Positions 56,311-64,000 of a stretch of DNA of 64,000 nucleotides are shown here, piece after piece. This DNA is from Dehalobacterium sp040766325. Its GTDB lineage: Bacteria > Bacillota > Dehalobacteriia > Dehalobacteriales > Dehalobacteriaceae. Position 1 is the stretch's first letter. Each line of letters begins with the position of its first letter. The translations under genes were made by a program, and so were the position numbers. The notes beneath the pieces are model-generated. The model made no database searches and had not been told where the DNA came from. It saw nothing but the letters and a program-made list of their open reading frames with translations. The stretch is from the NCBI GenBank assembly GCA_040766325.1, contig JAXGQR010000004.1, positions 124,001-188,000 of the forward strand, in the 5' to 3' direction.

Positions 56311-57351
56311 TTAGGGATACAGAGGTACCAGTTCCAAACCGGTCGTCTCCGGCAGATCAAATAAAAGATTCATGTTTTGCACGGCCTGCCCTGCCGCACC
56401 TTTCACTAAATTGTCGATAACAGCGGTAATGATGACTCGATTTGTCCGTTGGTCAACTGTCAAACCTAAATCACAAAAATTGGTCCCCGTCACCCATTTA
56501 GTTTGTGGCCAGATTCCCGGCTGATGGAGACGCACAAAATACTCTTCCTGATAATAGCTTTGGTAGAGATCATGAATATCCCGTACGGTGCCCTGCTGAT
56601 TCAAGGTGGCATAAGCCGTAGTTAAAATTCCTCGGGTCATCGGAATTAAATGAGGTGTGAAGGAAATCACCACTTCTCTTCCTGCCGCCTCCCGCAAAGC
56701 TTGTTCAATTTCCGGTGTGTGGCGATGTTTTCCTACGTTATATGCTTTTAAGTTCTCGGCACTTTCTCCATAAAGGCTGGTAATCACAGCATTTCTTCCC
56801 GCGCCTGAAATCCCGGATTTCGAATCAACAATGATGCTGTTTAAATCAATCAATCCTTCCTTAATCAAAGGATATAAAGCCAAAATGGCAGAGGTAGGAT
56901 AGCACCCTGGATTACCCACAACTTGGGCCCCTTTGATTTTTTCCCGATTGATTTCTGGCAAACCGTAAACAGCCTCTTGTGATAGTGTGGGATTTATATG
57001 TTTTACCTGATACCATGTTTCATATACACCTGTATCCCTAAATCGAAAATCCGCGCCCAAATCAATCACCTTTTTGCCTAATTGATAGATCCTTTGGGCT
57101 GTGGGAACGGCATGTCCATGAGGCAAAGCGATAAAAACCACATCCGAAGCAGCACCGATTTGCTCATTATTTTGTTCCTGTAATTCATGATCCAAAATAT
57201 TGTTTAAGTGAGGATAGACCTCCTGGATTTTTTCTCCGGCGTAGGTTTTTGAAGTCAAACATGCTAATTCCACATGCGGATGTAGGGATAATAAGCGGAT
57301 TAACTCCACTCCTGCATAGCCGGTTGCACCAATGACACTGACTTTAATCAA
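56311..57351 (-). CDS. argC: N-acetyl-gamma-glutamyl-phosphate reductase
   Basis: The 346-residue NADP enzyme reduces acetylglutamyl phosphate. N-terminal Rossmann motif: VIGATGYAGVELIRLL. The catalytic Cys lies in VVGNPGCYPTSAILALYPL (about residues 144-162), then 'KSGISGAGRNA' and 'NVGKHRHTPEIEQ'. It is the first gene of argC-J-B-D-(G); a promoter with an overlapping dyad lies about 40 bp upstream. Confidence 0.96.
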   Translation of the reverse strand: MIKVSVIGATGYAGVELIRLLSLHPHVELACLTSKTYAGEKIQEVYPHLNNILDHELQEQNNEQIGAASDVVFIALPHGHAVPTAQRIYQLGKKVIDLGADFRFRDTGVYETWYQVKHINPTLSQEAVYGLPEINREKIKGAQVVGNPGCYPTSAILALYPLIKEGLIDLNSIIVDSKSGISGAGRNAVITSLYGESAENLKAYNVGKHRHTPEIEQALREAAGREVVISFTPHLIPMTRGILTTAYATLNQQGTVRDIHDLYQSYYQEEYFVRLHQPGIWPQTKWVTGTNFCDLGLTVDQRTNRVIITAVIDNLVKGAAGQAVQNMNLLFDLPETTGLELVPLYP

Positions 57352-57389
57352 TGTTCAACCCCCCAACGATTTTCGGTTTTCCAATGTTG

Positions 57390-57420
57390 TAATTATACAT
57401 TTTTGTGTATAATTAATCAA
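57390..57420 (-). promoter_or_regulatory. argC promoter with overlapping 10-bp dyad (possible ArgR operator)
   Basis: The minus strand has TTGATT, a 17-bp spacer, then TATAAT (57392-57397). A perfect inverted repeat TAATTATACA/TGTATAATTA with a 6-base centre (57390-57415) covers the spacer and -10. Arginine repressor boxes are AT-rich dyads of this kind, but no argR gene is in the window. Confidence 0.65.
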
Positions 57421-57508
57421 CCCTTTAACCCCAGATTAATAAAAAATGCTTATCTTATTTAATTCTGGGTAAAATAGTTCTAACATTATCATCATGAGGA
57501 GAAAAGCG

Positions 57509-57673
57509 ATGTACGATCTTGTTTATACTTCCCCATATTATTTAGGCACCGGAGAGGATGATGCCCTTGCACTCCCGGATGATAAAAGAAAATATCCTCG
57601 GGATTACGGAAAAAGAATCGGTCAAAAAACCTCAACGAGAAGTTCGGAAACCGCCTTTACTCTAAACCTGTAA
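57509..57673 (+). CDS. Small hypothetical protein, 54 residues
   Basis: A short ORF with a good Shine-Dalgarno (GAGGAG, 7 bases before ATG) encodes 54 residues, starting MYDLVYTSPYYLGTGEDD and ending TAFTLNL. The middle is charged (DDKRKYPRDYGKR). It lies in the 364-bp gap between the divergent argC and the convergent yajQ, and a strong hairpin follows. I do not recognise it. The RBS and terminator placing make it credible, but conservation is untested. Confidence 0.5.
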   Translation: MYDLVYTSPYYLGTGEDDALALPDDKRKYPRDYGKRIGQKTSTRSSETAFTLNL

Positions 57674-57676
57674 TCA

Positions 57677-57715
57677 GAAAAAAAACCAGGAAAAAGCTCG
57701 TCAGAGCTTTTTCCT
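57677..57715. terminator. Terminator after yajQ (and the small ORF)
   Basis: The perfect 12-bp stem AGGAAAAAGCTC/GAGCTTTTTCCT has a 4-base loop, followed by TTTTTTTT on the minus strand. It directly abuts the yajQ stop. Confidence 0.88.
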
Positions 57716-58207
57716 TTAGCGGTAATTAATAAACTGGAGTTCAATTTGGTAATCCTTTTGTTTTAAAAACTGAATCACCTTCTGAAGATCATCACGGTTT
57801 TTTCCGGAAACCCTCACCTGATCCCCCATAATCTGGGCTTGTACTTTAATTTTCAGATTTTTTATATCCTTCACTATCTGGCGTGCCTTTTCCATCTCAA
57901 TCCCTTGCTGGATTTTAATGAGCTGGCGCATCATTCCCCCGGAGGCTTCTTCAATTTTTCCGTAATCAAGATTCTTGATTGCTACCTTACGATTAAGCAT
58001 TTTCGTCTGCAGGACGTCAATTATGCTGCGTAATCTAAAATCATCTTCGGCGATAATTTTTATGCCCTCTTCTTCCAAAGTGATTTGGGCTTTACTATCT
58101 TTAAAATCATATCTTTGACTTATTTCCTTCCTGGTTTGATTAACAGCATTATCCACTTCCTGCATATTTACCTTGGAAACAATATCAAAGGATTCGTCCT
58201 TAGCCAA
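57716..58207 (-). CDS. YajQ family nucleotide-binding protein (DUF520)
   Basis: The 163 residues match YajQ/UPF0234. It starts 'DESFDIVSKVNMQEVDNAVNQ', with 'SQRYDFKDSKAQI', 'KNLDYGKIEEASGG' and 'QAQIMGDQVRVSGKNRDDLQ' following, in two ferredoxin-like halves. Some members bind c-di-GMP or RNA; the role is otherwise unknown. It is monocistronic, with a clear terminator. The 143 bp upstream hold no gene. Confidence 0.93.
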   Translation of the reverse strand: MAKDESFDIVSKVNMQEVDNAVNQTRKEISQRYDFKDSKAQITLEEEGIKIIAEDDFRLRSIIDVLQTKMLNRKVAIKNLDYGKIEEASGGMMRQLIKIQQGIEMEKARQIVKDIKNLKIKVQAQIMGDQVRVSGKNRDDLQKVIQFLKQKDYQIELQFINYR

Positions 58208-58350
58208 TGATCTGATCCCCCTTTTAAATTCTATATGAACTACACTACTTGGATTTACGCTTTACTACCGAATTATCTCCATTCTATTATTTATTCGATT
58301 TATGCCGACCAAATTGAAGATTTGTTAGCTGAACTATTTTATTCTATCAT

Positions 58351-59211
58351 TTATACATTTCCCAAGTAAATATGTTTTAATGTTTTCTCTGCGATTTCCC
58401 TGGCATGATACATCGTCTGAATTGGCGTAGGTGCAAGATTCAACCGATACTGAGGAAAATAACGGGAAAAATGTAGCGGCACTTCCGGACCTAAATGAAG
58501 GGAAATCCAATCCACCAAAGCTTCGATTTCTTCCGGGGCGTCGTTCAAACCGGGAATCAGCAAGGTAGTAATTTCCAAATGTTTTCCTGCCTGATAAGCC
58601 ATTTCCGCGCTTTTCAGCACCGGAGCCAGTTTTCCTTTCACCACTTTTTGATAAAATTCTTTCGTAAAGCCTTTTACGTCAATATTAAAAGCATCGATAT
58701 AAGGGAGTAATTTCTGGAAGGGCTCTTCTTGAATATAGCCGTTAGTCACCAGCACATTTTTCAGTCCCGCCTCCTGCACCTTTTGCGATGCTGCCAGAAC
58801 AAACTCATACCACACGAGGGGTTCCGAATAGGTATAGGCGACACCAATAGACCCTTTAGACGCCATTTCCAGCGCGAGAGAGGCCAGTGCCTCCGGCGTC
58901 ATCTCCTCACCGGTGGTGCTTTGGTGGGCAATCTGCCAATTTTGACAAAAATCACAATGGAAATTGCACCCAAAGGTGCCTACGGAAAGAATTTTACTTC
59001 CGGGAAAGAAATGATAGAGAGGTTTCTTTTCAATAGGATCTACAGCCAGAGCAGTTATTTTGCCGTAATTCAGGCTGAAAAGCACCCCGTCTCTGTTTTC
59101 CCTAGCCCGACAAAAACCTCGGTTCCCCGGCTTTATGACACAATTGCGGGGGCATAATTCGCACAAAATGCGATTGTTTTCCAGGATGCGATAATAGAGC
59201 GCTTCCTTCAT
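58351..59211 (-). CDS. amrS: AmmeMemoRadiSam-system radical SAM enzyme
   Basis: The 286-residue enzyme has the radical SAM cluster motif C-x3-C-x2-C in GTFGCNFHCDFCQNW (about residues 73-87) and 'YTYSEPLVWYEFVLAA'. N-terminal cysteines ('CELCPRNCVIKPGNRGFCRARENRDG') are typical of the AmrS/PflA-like group. The family co-occurs with AMMECR1 and MEMO-like proteins, here encoded directly upstream. The product of the system is not settled. It lies 55 bp after the AMMECR1 fusion gene. Confidence 0.9.
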   Translation of the reverse strand: MKEALYYRILENNRILCELCPRNCVIKPGNRGFCRARENRDGVLFSLNYGKITALAVDPIEKKPLYHFFPGSKILSVGTFGCNFHCDFCQNWQIAHQSTTGEEMTPEALASLALEMASKGSIGVAYTYSEPLVWYEFVLAASQKVQEAGLKNVLVTNGYIQEEPFQKLLPYIDAFNIDVKGFTKEFYQKVVKGKLAPVLKSAEMAYQAGKHLEITTLLIPGLNDAPEEIEALVDWISLHLGPEVPLHFSRYFPQYRLNLAPTPIQTMYHAREIAEKTLKHIYLGNV

Positions 59212-59266
59212 GCCAACTCACCCTTTCTTGGTCTAAGATTAAGCATGAACACAGTGTAACTCTCCA

Positions 59267-60619
59267 TCAAAAATAACGCACCACTTCAAACCTTTCCAAC
59301 TGCATGGGGGAACCTTTTTTTATGCCTGCTTTTTGGCGGGCTATGTCCACCTGATCCTCTGCCGTGTCAATACCCTCCAAATGAGGTAAAAGCAAACCAG
59401 CTCGCTGCCCTTGTCGCACAATAACGCCATATTTTTGCGGGTCCAGTTCCTCCAGACCGGAGATTGGTTCCGGCGCAGATAGCATGTCCACAGAGTAGGT
59501 AAGATCATCCAATTCCTCTTTGGTCACGGGAGTAAATCTGGGATCCCGCGTGCCTGCATGAATCGCATTTTGAATAATCTCTTCGGCCATATTTTCCTGA
59601 GTAGGCTGAATGGTACCAATGCAGCCACGCAATTGTCCCCCAATTTTCAAGGTAACAAAAACTGCGGCCCTCTGTAACATGAAATCCGGCAAATCCGGCG
59701 GTATGTCAATTTTCTTGCCCTCTTTAATATAAGTTTCCAGGGTTAAACGAGCCAGTGCCACCGGCGGACTTTCTAAGATCTCGCCTTCCTCCCGGGGTAA
59801 GGCGGGAATAATCTCTCCCACCAAATAGCCCACTCCATAAGGGCCTTCATATGAAAAATCCCGAAAGGTAAAATCCCAACCGTCCAAAGCGCCCAAAAGC
59901 ATAATGAAGGAGCGCAGGCCACATTCCCCTGCATCTTCCACAAAATCAGGTTCAAGATCCAAAATCCTACCCACGTCTTTCTTGCGCAGAAGATCTATCA
60001 ATAGATGATCATATTTTTCCCCCTGGGGATGATAGCCGGCGGGAGCATTCCGGGTTAAACGATGGGACAGATCCCCACTGGCGACAAAGACTGTACGCCG
60101 TGTCAGGTTTTCGATAGCCTGGCGGATAATCTTACCAAATTGATAGTGCTCACGGAAGGGCATAAATCCAATAGAGATTGGTAAAATCGGGCATTTAATA
60201 CCGGCTTTCTTGATGAAATATAAAGGAACGGTAATACCGTGATCCAGTTTTAAGGAAGCTCCGAATCTTTGTGCTTGATGACTGTCCAAACCAACCGCGG
60301 GTATACCCTGATCTTTTGCCAAACGGATAATTTCCTCTCCCATAGCAAGATCATTCACTTCATTAAAATGAACTTGTCCCGCCCTAAAAGCCTGGAAATC
60401 CCCCTGTAAAGGGTTCTGTAATGATACGGCAAAAGCATCACTAAAAACAGTGCCGTGAGGTGTAGTAAAAATGATTAGTTCCGGTTCAGCCTCTTTAACT
60501 GCTAAAGCCATCTTTTCCATCGCATCAATCGTTTGTTGCGCCTTTTTTCTTTCCTCCCCACCCACCTCAGGAACAATAATCGGTGGGTGCGGGGAAATAA
60601 TGCCTTTGATCAAACTCAT
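59267..60619 (-). CDS. LigB-like dioxygenase/AMMECR1 fusion (AmmeMemoRadiSam protein A)
   Basis: At about 450 residues this is a fusion. Residues 1-265 resemble class III extradiol dioxygenase LigB/MEMO (ISPHPPIIVPEVG, 'LDHGITVPLYFI', 'FVASGDLSHRL' with His candidates for metal). Residues 275-450 are AMMECR1 ('GQLRGCIGTIQPTQENMAEEI', 'DPRFTPVTKEELDDLTYSVDML'). This is the AmmeMemoRadiSam architecture paired with amrS downstream. The start ATG at 60619 follows GGAGGAG; the TTG one codon earlier is also open. Substrate unknown. Confidence 0.87.
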   Translation of the reverse strand: MSLIKGIISPHPPIIVPEVGGEERKKAQQTIDAMEKMALAVKEAEPELIIFTTPHGTVFSDAFAVSLQNPLQGDFQAFRAGQVHFNEVNDLAMGEEIIRLAKDQGIPAVGLDSHQAQRFGASLKLDHGITVPLYFIKKAGIKCPILPISIGFMPFREHYQFGKIIRQAIENLTRRTVFVASGDLSHRLTRNAPAGYHPQGEKYDHLLIDLLRKKDVGRILDLEPDFVEDAGECGLRSFIMLLGALDGWDFTFRDFSYEGPYGVGYLVGEIIPALPREEGEILESPPVALARLTLETYIKEGKKIDIPPDLPDFMLQRAAVFVTLKIGGQLRGCIGTIQPTQENMAEEIIQNAIHAGTRDPRFTPVTKEELDDLTYSVDMLSAPEPISGLEELDPQKYGVIVRQGQRAGLLLPHLEGIDTAEDQVDIARQKAGIKKGSPMQLERFEVVRYF

Positions 60620-60726
60620 CAAATCTCCTCCCCACAGTTTAAGGTTAACGGATCCTTTCTTGCCATTTATCTTACTCTAATCATAACCTAATTTTCCCCA
60701 TTTGCAAACAAAAATAACCCCGTTTC

Positions 60727-61437
60727 TTATTCTTCCGCGAAATACCTGGCAAGGCCGGAGTAAATCGCCCACGCCATTCTACTTTGGTATTGGGGATCAT
60801 TAAGCATTTTCTCTTCTTCTGGATTGGAAAGAAAACCTACCTCCACCACCACCGTGGGCATTGTTAATTGGCGCAAAATATAGGCCTCCGTATGAGGACG
60901 GGCTTTTCGCTTCGTATTCTTTAAAATACGCTCTATTTCTTCCTGGATCGTAACGGCCAATCGCTCCCCTTCTTGGGAACCGGGATAATAGAAGGTCTGC
61001 GCTCCGGACCAACGGGACGACTTCAACGCATTACCCTGAATACTGACAAAAATCTGCGCCTGATTTGTTTCCGCTAAAGCAATACGAGCATCTAAATCTG
61101 CCTTTTTTTTGTTGCTAAAGCTTTGATCGTCTTCTCGCGTCATAATTACAACCGCCCCGGCCTGGCTCAAATGATCACATAGTTTTTGGGCAATAGCCAA
61201 ATTAACATCCTTCTCCAGGGTACCGGCCGCGCCGACAGCACCGGGATCAATGCCCCCATGACCGGCATCCACCACTATAAGCCGGTGCACCAGGGACAAA
61301 GAAATCACTTCCATTTTCCTGTTTTGCTGCTGATAAGAGAAATAAGAAGAGATAATCAGCCCCAAAGCCATAACGATTACCAGTACGGGTACGAAATACT
61401 TCGGGAACTTAATCACACGGAAAAAAACAGTTTGCAT
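60727..61437 (-). CDS. cwlD: N-acetylmuramoyl-L-alanine amidase CwlD
   Basis: This is an Amidase_3 zinc enzyme of about 236 residues with an N-terminal membrane anchor (about 12-32). Zinc motif: VVDAGHGGIDPGAVG; then 'EKDVNLAIAQKLCDHL', 'RPHTEAYILRQLTMPTVVVEVGFLSNPEEE' with the catalytic Glu. CwlD makes muramic lactam in spore cortex, which fits the YqfCD evidence for sporulation. ATG 61437 follows GAGGGGG; the ORF's earlier start is in poor context. Confidence 0.92.
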   Translation of the reverse strand: MQTVFFRVIKFPKYFVPVLVIVMALGLIISSYFSYQQQNRKMEVISLSLVHRLIVVDAGHGGIDPGAVGAAGTLEKDVNLAIAQKLCDHLSQAGAVVIMTREDDQSFSNKKKADLDARIALAETNQAQIFVSIQGNALKSSRWSGAQTFYYPGSQEGERLAVTIQEEIERILKNTKRKARPHTEAYILRQLTMPTVVVEVGFLSNPEEEKMLNDPQYQSRMAWAIYSGLARYFAEE

Positions 61438-61509
61438 ACCCACACCCCCTCGAACTCCCTTTCTCATTTTATGCAGTCCAAGGGGCAGATAGACTTCGAT
61501 TGATTAAAT

Positions 61510-62007
61510 CTAACGACGAGCGCATTCTCCTGCCTCTCCCTTGAGAATCTCTATCCCATGGGGTAATGCCGGCAAAATGACCTCCAAGCATTCCCGCACC
61601 GCTTTGGGGCTACCCGGTAGGTTAACAATTAGTGTGCTGCCTCTGATGCCCGCCACAGCTCGTGAGAGCATCGCTTTGGGCGTGATTTTTAAACTCTCCC
61701 AGCGCATCGCCTCCCCAATGCCCGGTACCAGCCGCTCCACCACGGCTCGAGTGGCTTCCGGAGTCACATCCCTAGGTGCAAACCCCGTTCCTCCGGTGGT
61801 AAAAACCAAATCCAGTCTTTTTTCGTCTGCGTATTCCTTCATCTTATCTTCTAAAATATTTTGTTCATCAGCCACTATTTCATAGGCCATTACCTGACCT
61901 TGGATAGCTTGTACCATTTCTTTAATTACCGGAGCGCTTAAATCTTCCCTTTCCCCCCGGGATCCCTTATCGCTGGCCGTAATAATACCTACTGAAATTA
62001 CTCCCAT
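61510..62007 (-). CDS. Molybdopterin adenylyltransferase, MogA/MoaB type
   Basis: The 165 residues match the MogA/MoaB fold: 'VGIITASDKGSRGEREDLSAPVIKEMV', the signature TTGGTGFAPRDVTPEATRAV, 'SRAVAGIRGSTLIVNLPGSPKAV'. It activates molybdopterin by adenylylation. The start overlaps the end of moaC by 10 bases. It ends TAG-ATT-TAA, so a second stop lies two codons on. Confidence 0.92.
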   Translation of the reverse strand: MGVISVGIITASDKGSRGEREDLSAPVIKEMVQAIQGQVMAYEIVADEQNILEDKMKEYADEKRLDLVFTTGGTGFAPRDVTPEATRAVVERLVPGIGEAMRWESLKITPKAMLSRAVAGIRGSTLIVNLPGSPKAVRECLEVILPALPHGIEILKGEAGECARR

Positions 62008-62492
62008 GATTTTTCTCCCTTCCGCTGAAAATCACCGCTTTTACCTCCTGATTTACTGACTAATCTGATATTTTGAATCTCCATTTCTTTATCTACCGCT
62101 TTGCACATATCGTAAATCGTCAGGGCACCAACAGAGACCGCGGTTAAAGCTTCCATCTCCACTCCTGTTTTTCCTGTAAGTCTCACGGTAGCCTGGATTT
62201 CAACCTTGCTTTCTGCTTCGTTGATAAAAAACGACATATCTATTCCTGATAGTAATAAGGGGTGGCACATGGGAATCAAGTCCGGCGTCTTTTTCGCCCC
62301 CATAATCCCGGCAATTTGAGCTACGCCTAACACATCTCCTTTGGCGATACCTCCTGTTTTGATTAAAGCAAGAGTTTTCTCACTCATCCTCACCTCTCCC
62401 CGGGCAACGGCGACCCGAGTCGTTTCAACCTTGGCACTGACATCTACCATTTTTGCCCGTCCCTGTTTATTGATATGAGTAAATTCCCTCAA
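61998..62492 (-). CDS. moaC: Cyclic pyranopterin monophosphate synthase MoaC
   Basis: The 164-residue enzyme takes part in the first step of molybdenum cofactor synthesis. It shows 'MVDVSAKVETTRVAVARGEV', 'IPMCHPLLLSGIDMSFFI' and 'VEMEALTAVSVGALTIYDMCKAVDKEM'. The start is TTG (LREFTHINKQG) with AGGAGGG 6 bases upstream. moaA and later genes are not in the window. The pair suggests molybdo- or tungstoenzymes such as formate dehydrogenase. Confidence 0.94.
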   Translation of the reverse strand: MREFTHINKQGRAKMVDVSAKVETTRVAVARGEVRMSEKTLALIKTGGIAKGDVLGVAQIAGIMGAKKTPDLIPMCHPLLLSGIDMSFFINEAESKVEIQATVRLTGKTGVEMEALTAVSVGALTIYDMCKAVDKEMEIQNIRLVSKSGGKSGDFQRKGEKSWE

Positions 62493-62715
62493 AAAAATCC
62501 CTCCTCTTTGCATGTTTAACTGCCCTCAGTAGGGTTTACTTGGTCCTTTGATGGTCTCTTTTCTATTTTATCTTAAAGGGAGATAATTATAAAGAAGCAG
62601 AGGATATTGGTGAAAGTTATTTGCCTGATCAACCCTGGATAGATTTTTGCGCAAAAATATATTATGATAATAGCAGTTTCAGCAGAGAATAATTTTTTCA
62701 TAAGGAGAGAGATTT

Positions 62716-64000
62716 GTGGGGGAAAATTCCATTAAAACATATACCCTATTAGTAGTAACCCTGGCTTCTTTTATGACAGCAATTACCGGCAGCGCCATAA
62801 ATCTGGCCATTCCGGCTATTGGCCAAGAATTCCAAAGCAGTACCACCTTTTTAAGTTGGGTGGCAACCAGCTATATTCTGGCTTGCGCCGCTTTTTTGGT
62901 GCCTTTTGGTCGTTTAGCCGATATTTTAGGACGCAGAAAAATCTTTTTATTGGGGGTTTCAGTATTTTTTCTTTCCTCACTTCTGTGCAGCTTCGCCTGG
63001 TCCATGGCGAGCCTGATACTATTTCGCATCATTCAAGGTATTGGCGCAGGTATGCTCTTTTCCACCAACATGGCTATTCTCACCTCTGTTTTCTCTCCCC
63101 AGGAGCGCGGCAGGGTATTTGGCATCAATGTGGCTGTGGTATATGCGGGGCTTTCTTTTGGACCGGCTATCGGGGGCTTCTTAAATCATCATTTTGGTTG
63201 GCAATCTATTTTTATTTGCACCTCGATCCTAGCCTTGATCGTTGTGTCTTTTACCGCCTTCAGGCTAAGAGGGAATGGCGCGGTGCGGCGGGGAAAAATT
63301 TGACCTTCTTTTGGTTTCATTCTTATATGTTTTGGGTATTACCGCTTTTATGCGGTATCTCTGCTATAACCACCAGTCCGGCAGCAAAATTTATTTTTTT
63401 CTCCGGTTTCATCATTCTCCTGGTCTTTGGGTTTTATGAAGTAAGAATTCAACATCCTATTATGCATCTATCCTTATTTAGGAATATCACCTTTGCTTTT
63501 TCCAACTTAGCTGCATTTATCAGTTATAGTGCCACCTATGCTTTAGGCTTTCTGTTATCCCTTTATCTTCAGGAAATTCAAGGCTATGATTCTCAGATGT
63601 CCGGACTGATTCTGCTCTGTCAACCGGTGATCATGGCCTTGCTTTCTCCATTAAGCGGCACCCTTTCGGACCGAATTGAACCCCGGGTATTGGCAACTTT
63701 GGGCATGGGAATTTCCACCGTCGGTTTAATTCCTTTAAGCTTCCTCACCCCATCTACACCTATCTGGCTGCTGATCCTGGATCTGATTTTACTCGGTGTT
63801 GGTTTCGCTTTGTTTTCATCGCCCAATACCAACGCCGTCATGAGTTCTGTGGAAATTCGTTATTCCGGTATCGCCTCTTCTACCTTGGCCACAATGAGAA
63901 TGACGGGCCAAGCCGTAAGTATGGCCATTGTCACCTTAATTATGTCAATCTATTTAGGCAATGCTCAATTAACACCAAGCTTACATCAGAATCTGCTGTT
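62716..64000 (+). pseudogene. MFS (DHA2-like) multidrug efflux transporter, frameshifted and cut by window end
   Basis: It is a 14-helix-type drug:H+ antiporter. The N-terminal 190 residues have 'AITGSAINLAIPAIGQEF', 'LVPFGRLADILGRRKIF' (motif A) and 'YAGLSFGPAIGGFLNHHFGW' (motif C). The frame breaks near 63275-63300 (FRLRG...; another frame gives REWRGAAGEKFDLL) and again near 63345-63352 (before GISAITTSP). From there it is open to the last base, through 'SGLILLCQPVIMALLSPLSG' and 'TLATMRMTGQAVSMAIVTLI'. The start is GTG with AAGGAG. Two breaks in 80 bp suggest real decay or poor sequence. The end of the gene lies outside. Confidence 0.82.

Noticed and set aside
1..64000. CRISPR array, rRNA, complete insertion sequence or prophage
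   Set aside because: No regularly spaced direct repeats, no rRNA-like stretches, no transposase or integrase coding sequence were seen.

Overview
The window looks like part of the chromosome of an anaerobic, spore-forming, low-to-mid GC Firmicute (class Clostridia). Three things suggest this. The conserved Firmicute order yqfC-yqfD-phoH-pgpH-ybeY-dgkA-cdd-era-recO-glyQ-glyS-ccpN-ppsR runs across 22.5 to 4.2 kb. Sporulation genes (yqfC, yqfD, cwlD) are present. A corrinoid/tetrahydrofolate one-carbon metabolism like that of methylotrophic acetogens is encoded. I infer a Peptococcaceae- or Dehalobacterium-like organism, but no rRNA is present to fix this. I saw no tRNA, rRNA, CRISPR array or intact insertion sequence.

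Layout. 0-1.5 kb: a truncated TetR-type gene and a DUF6544 protein, with two related palindromes. 1.6-23 kb: the housekeeping supercluster (pyruvate phosphate dikinase with its regulators, a glycine T-box driving glyQS, recO, mgtE, era and others). 23-30 kb: assorted genes, including a divergent Crp/Fnr-FeS pair, DegV, argH and NAD synthetase. 30-45 kb: a corrinoid methyltransferase locus transcribed leftwards. It holds an MttB with an in-frame UAG, a corrinoid protein, two further MttB homologues without UAG, two BCCT transporters, a degraded sigma-54 activator gene, a PEP/pyruvate-dikinase-like protein and a corrinoid-activating ferredoxin/ATPase. 45-47 kb: three small genes of unknown function. 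47-51 kb: larA, pylD and formate-tetrahydrofolate ligase. 51-57 kb: argCJBD and argG. 57-64 kb: yajQ, AmmeMemoRadiSam genes, cwlD, moaC/mog and an MFS transporter that runs off the end.

The main biological point is pyrrolysine. The mttB gene at 37111-38589 is open throughout except for one TAG at 37606-37608. That TAG lies exactly where trimethylamine methyltransferases carry pyrrolysine, in the context AGG-UAG-ADSK. About 10 kb away lies a recognisable pylD, the last enzyme of pyrrolysine synthesis. TAG also ends at least eight other genes here, so amber appears to be both sense and stop in this genome. The expected scheme is: BCCT carriers import methylated amines, MttB proteins move a methyl group to the corrinoid protein, the RamA-like protein reactivates the cobalamin, and the methyl group enters the tetrahydrofolate pathway, where fhs acts. 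The operon starts with a good -24/-12 (sigma-54) promoter.

A second point is sequence integrity. At least eight genes (ppdK, pgpH, argH, a BCCT gene, one mttB, ramA, argG, the terminal MFS gene) carry frameshifts, mostly of one base in short homopolymers. The sigma-54 activator carries several frameshifts plus a nonsense codon. Because argG, argH and pgpH should be important, sequencing or assembly error is a serious possibility for the single-lesion genes. The activator looks more like real decay.
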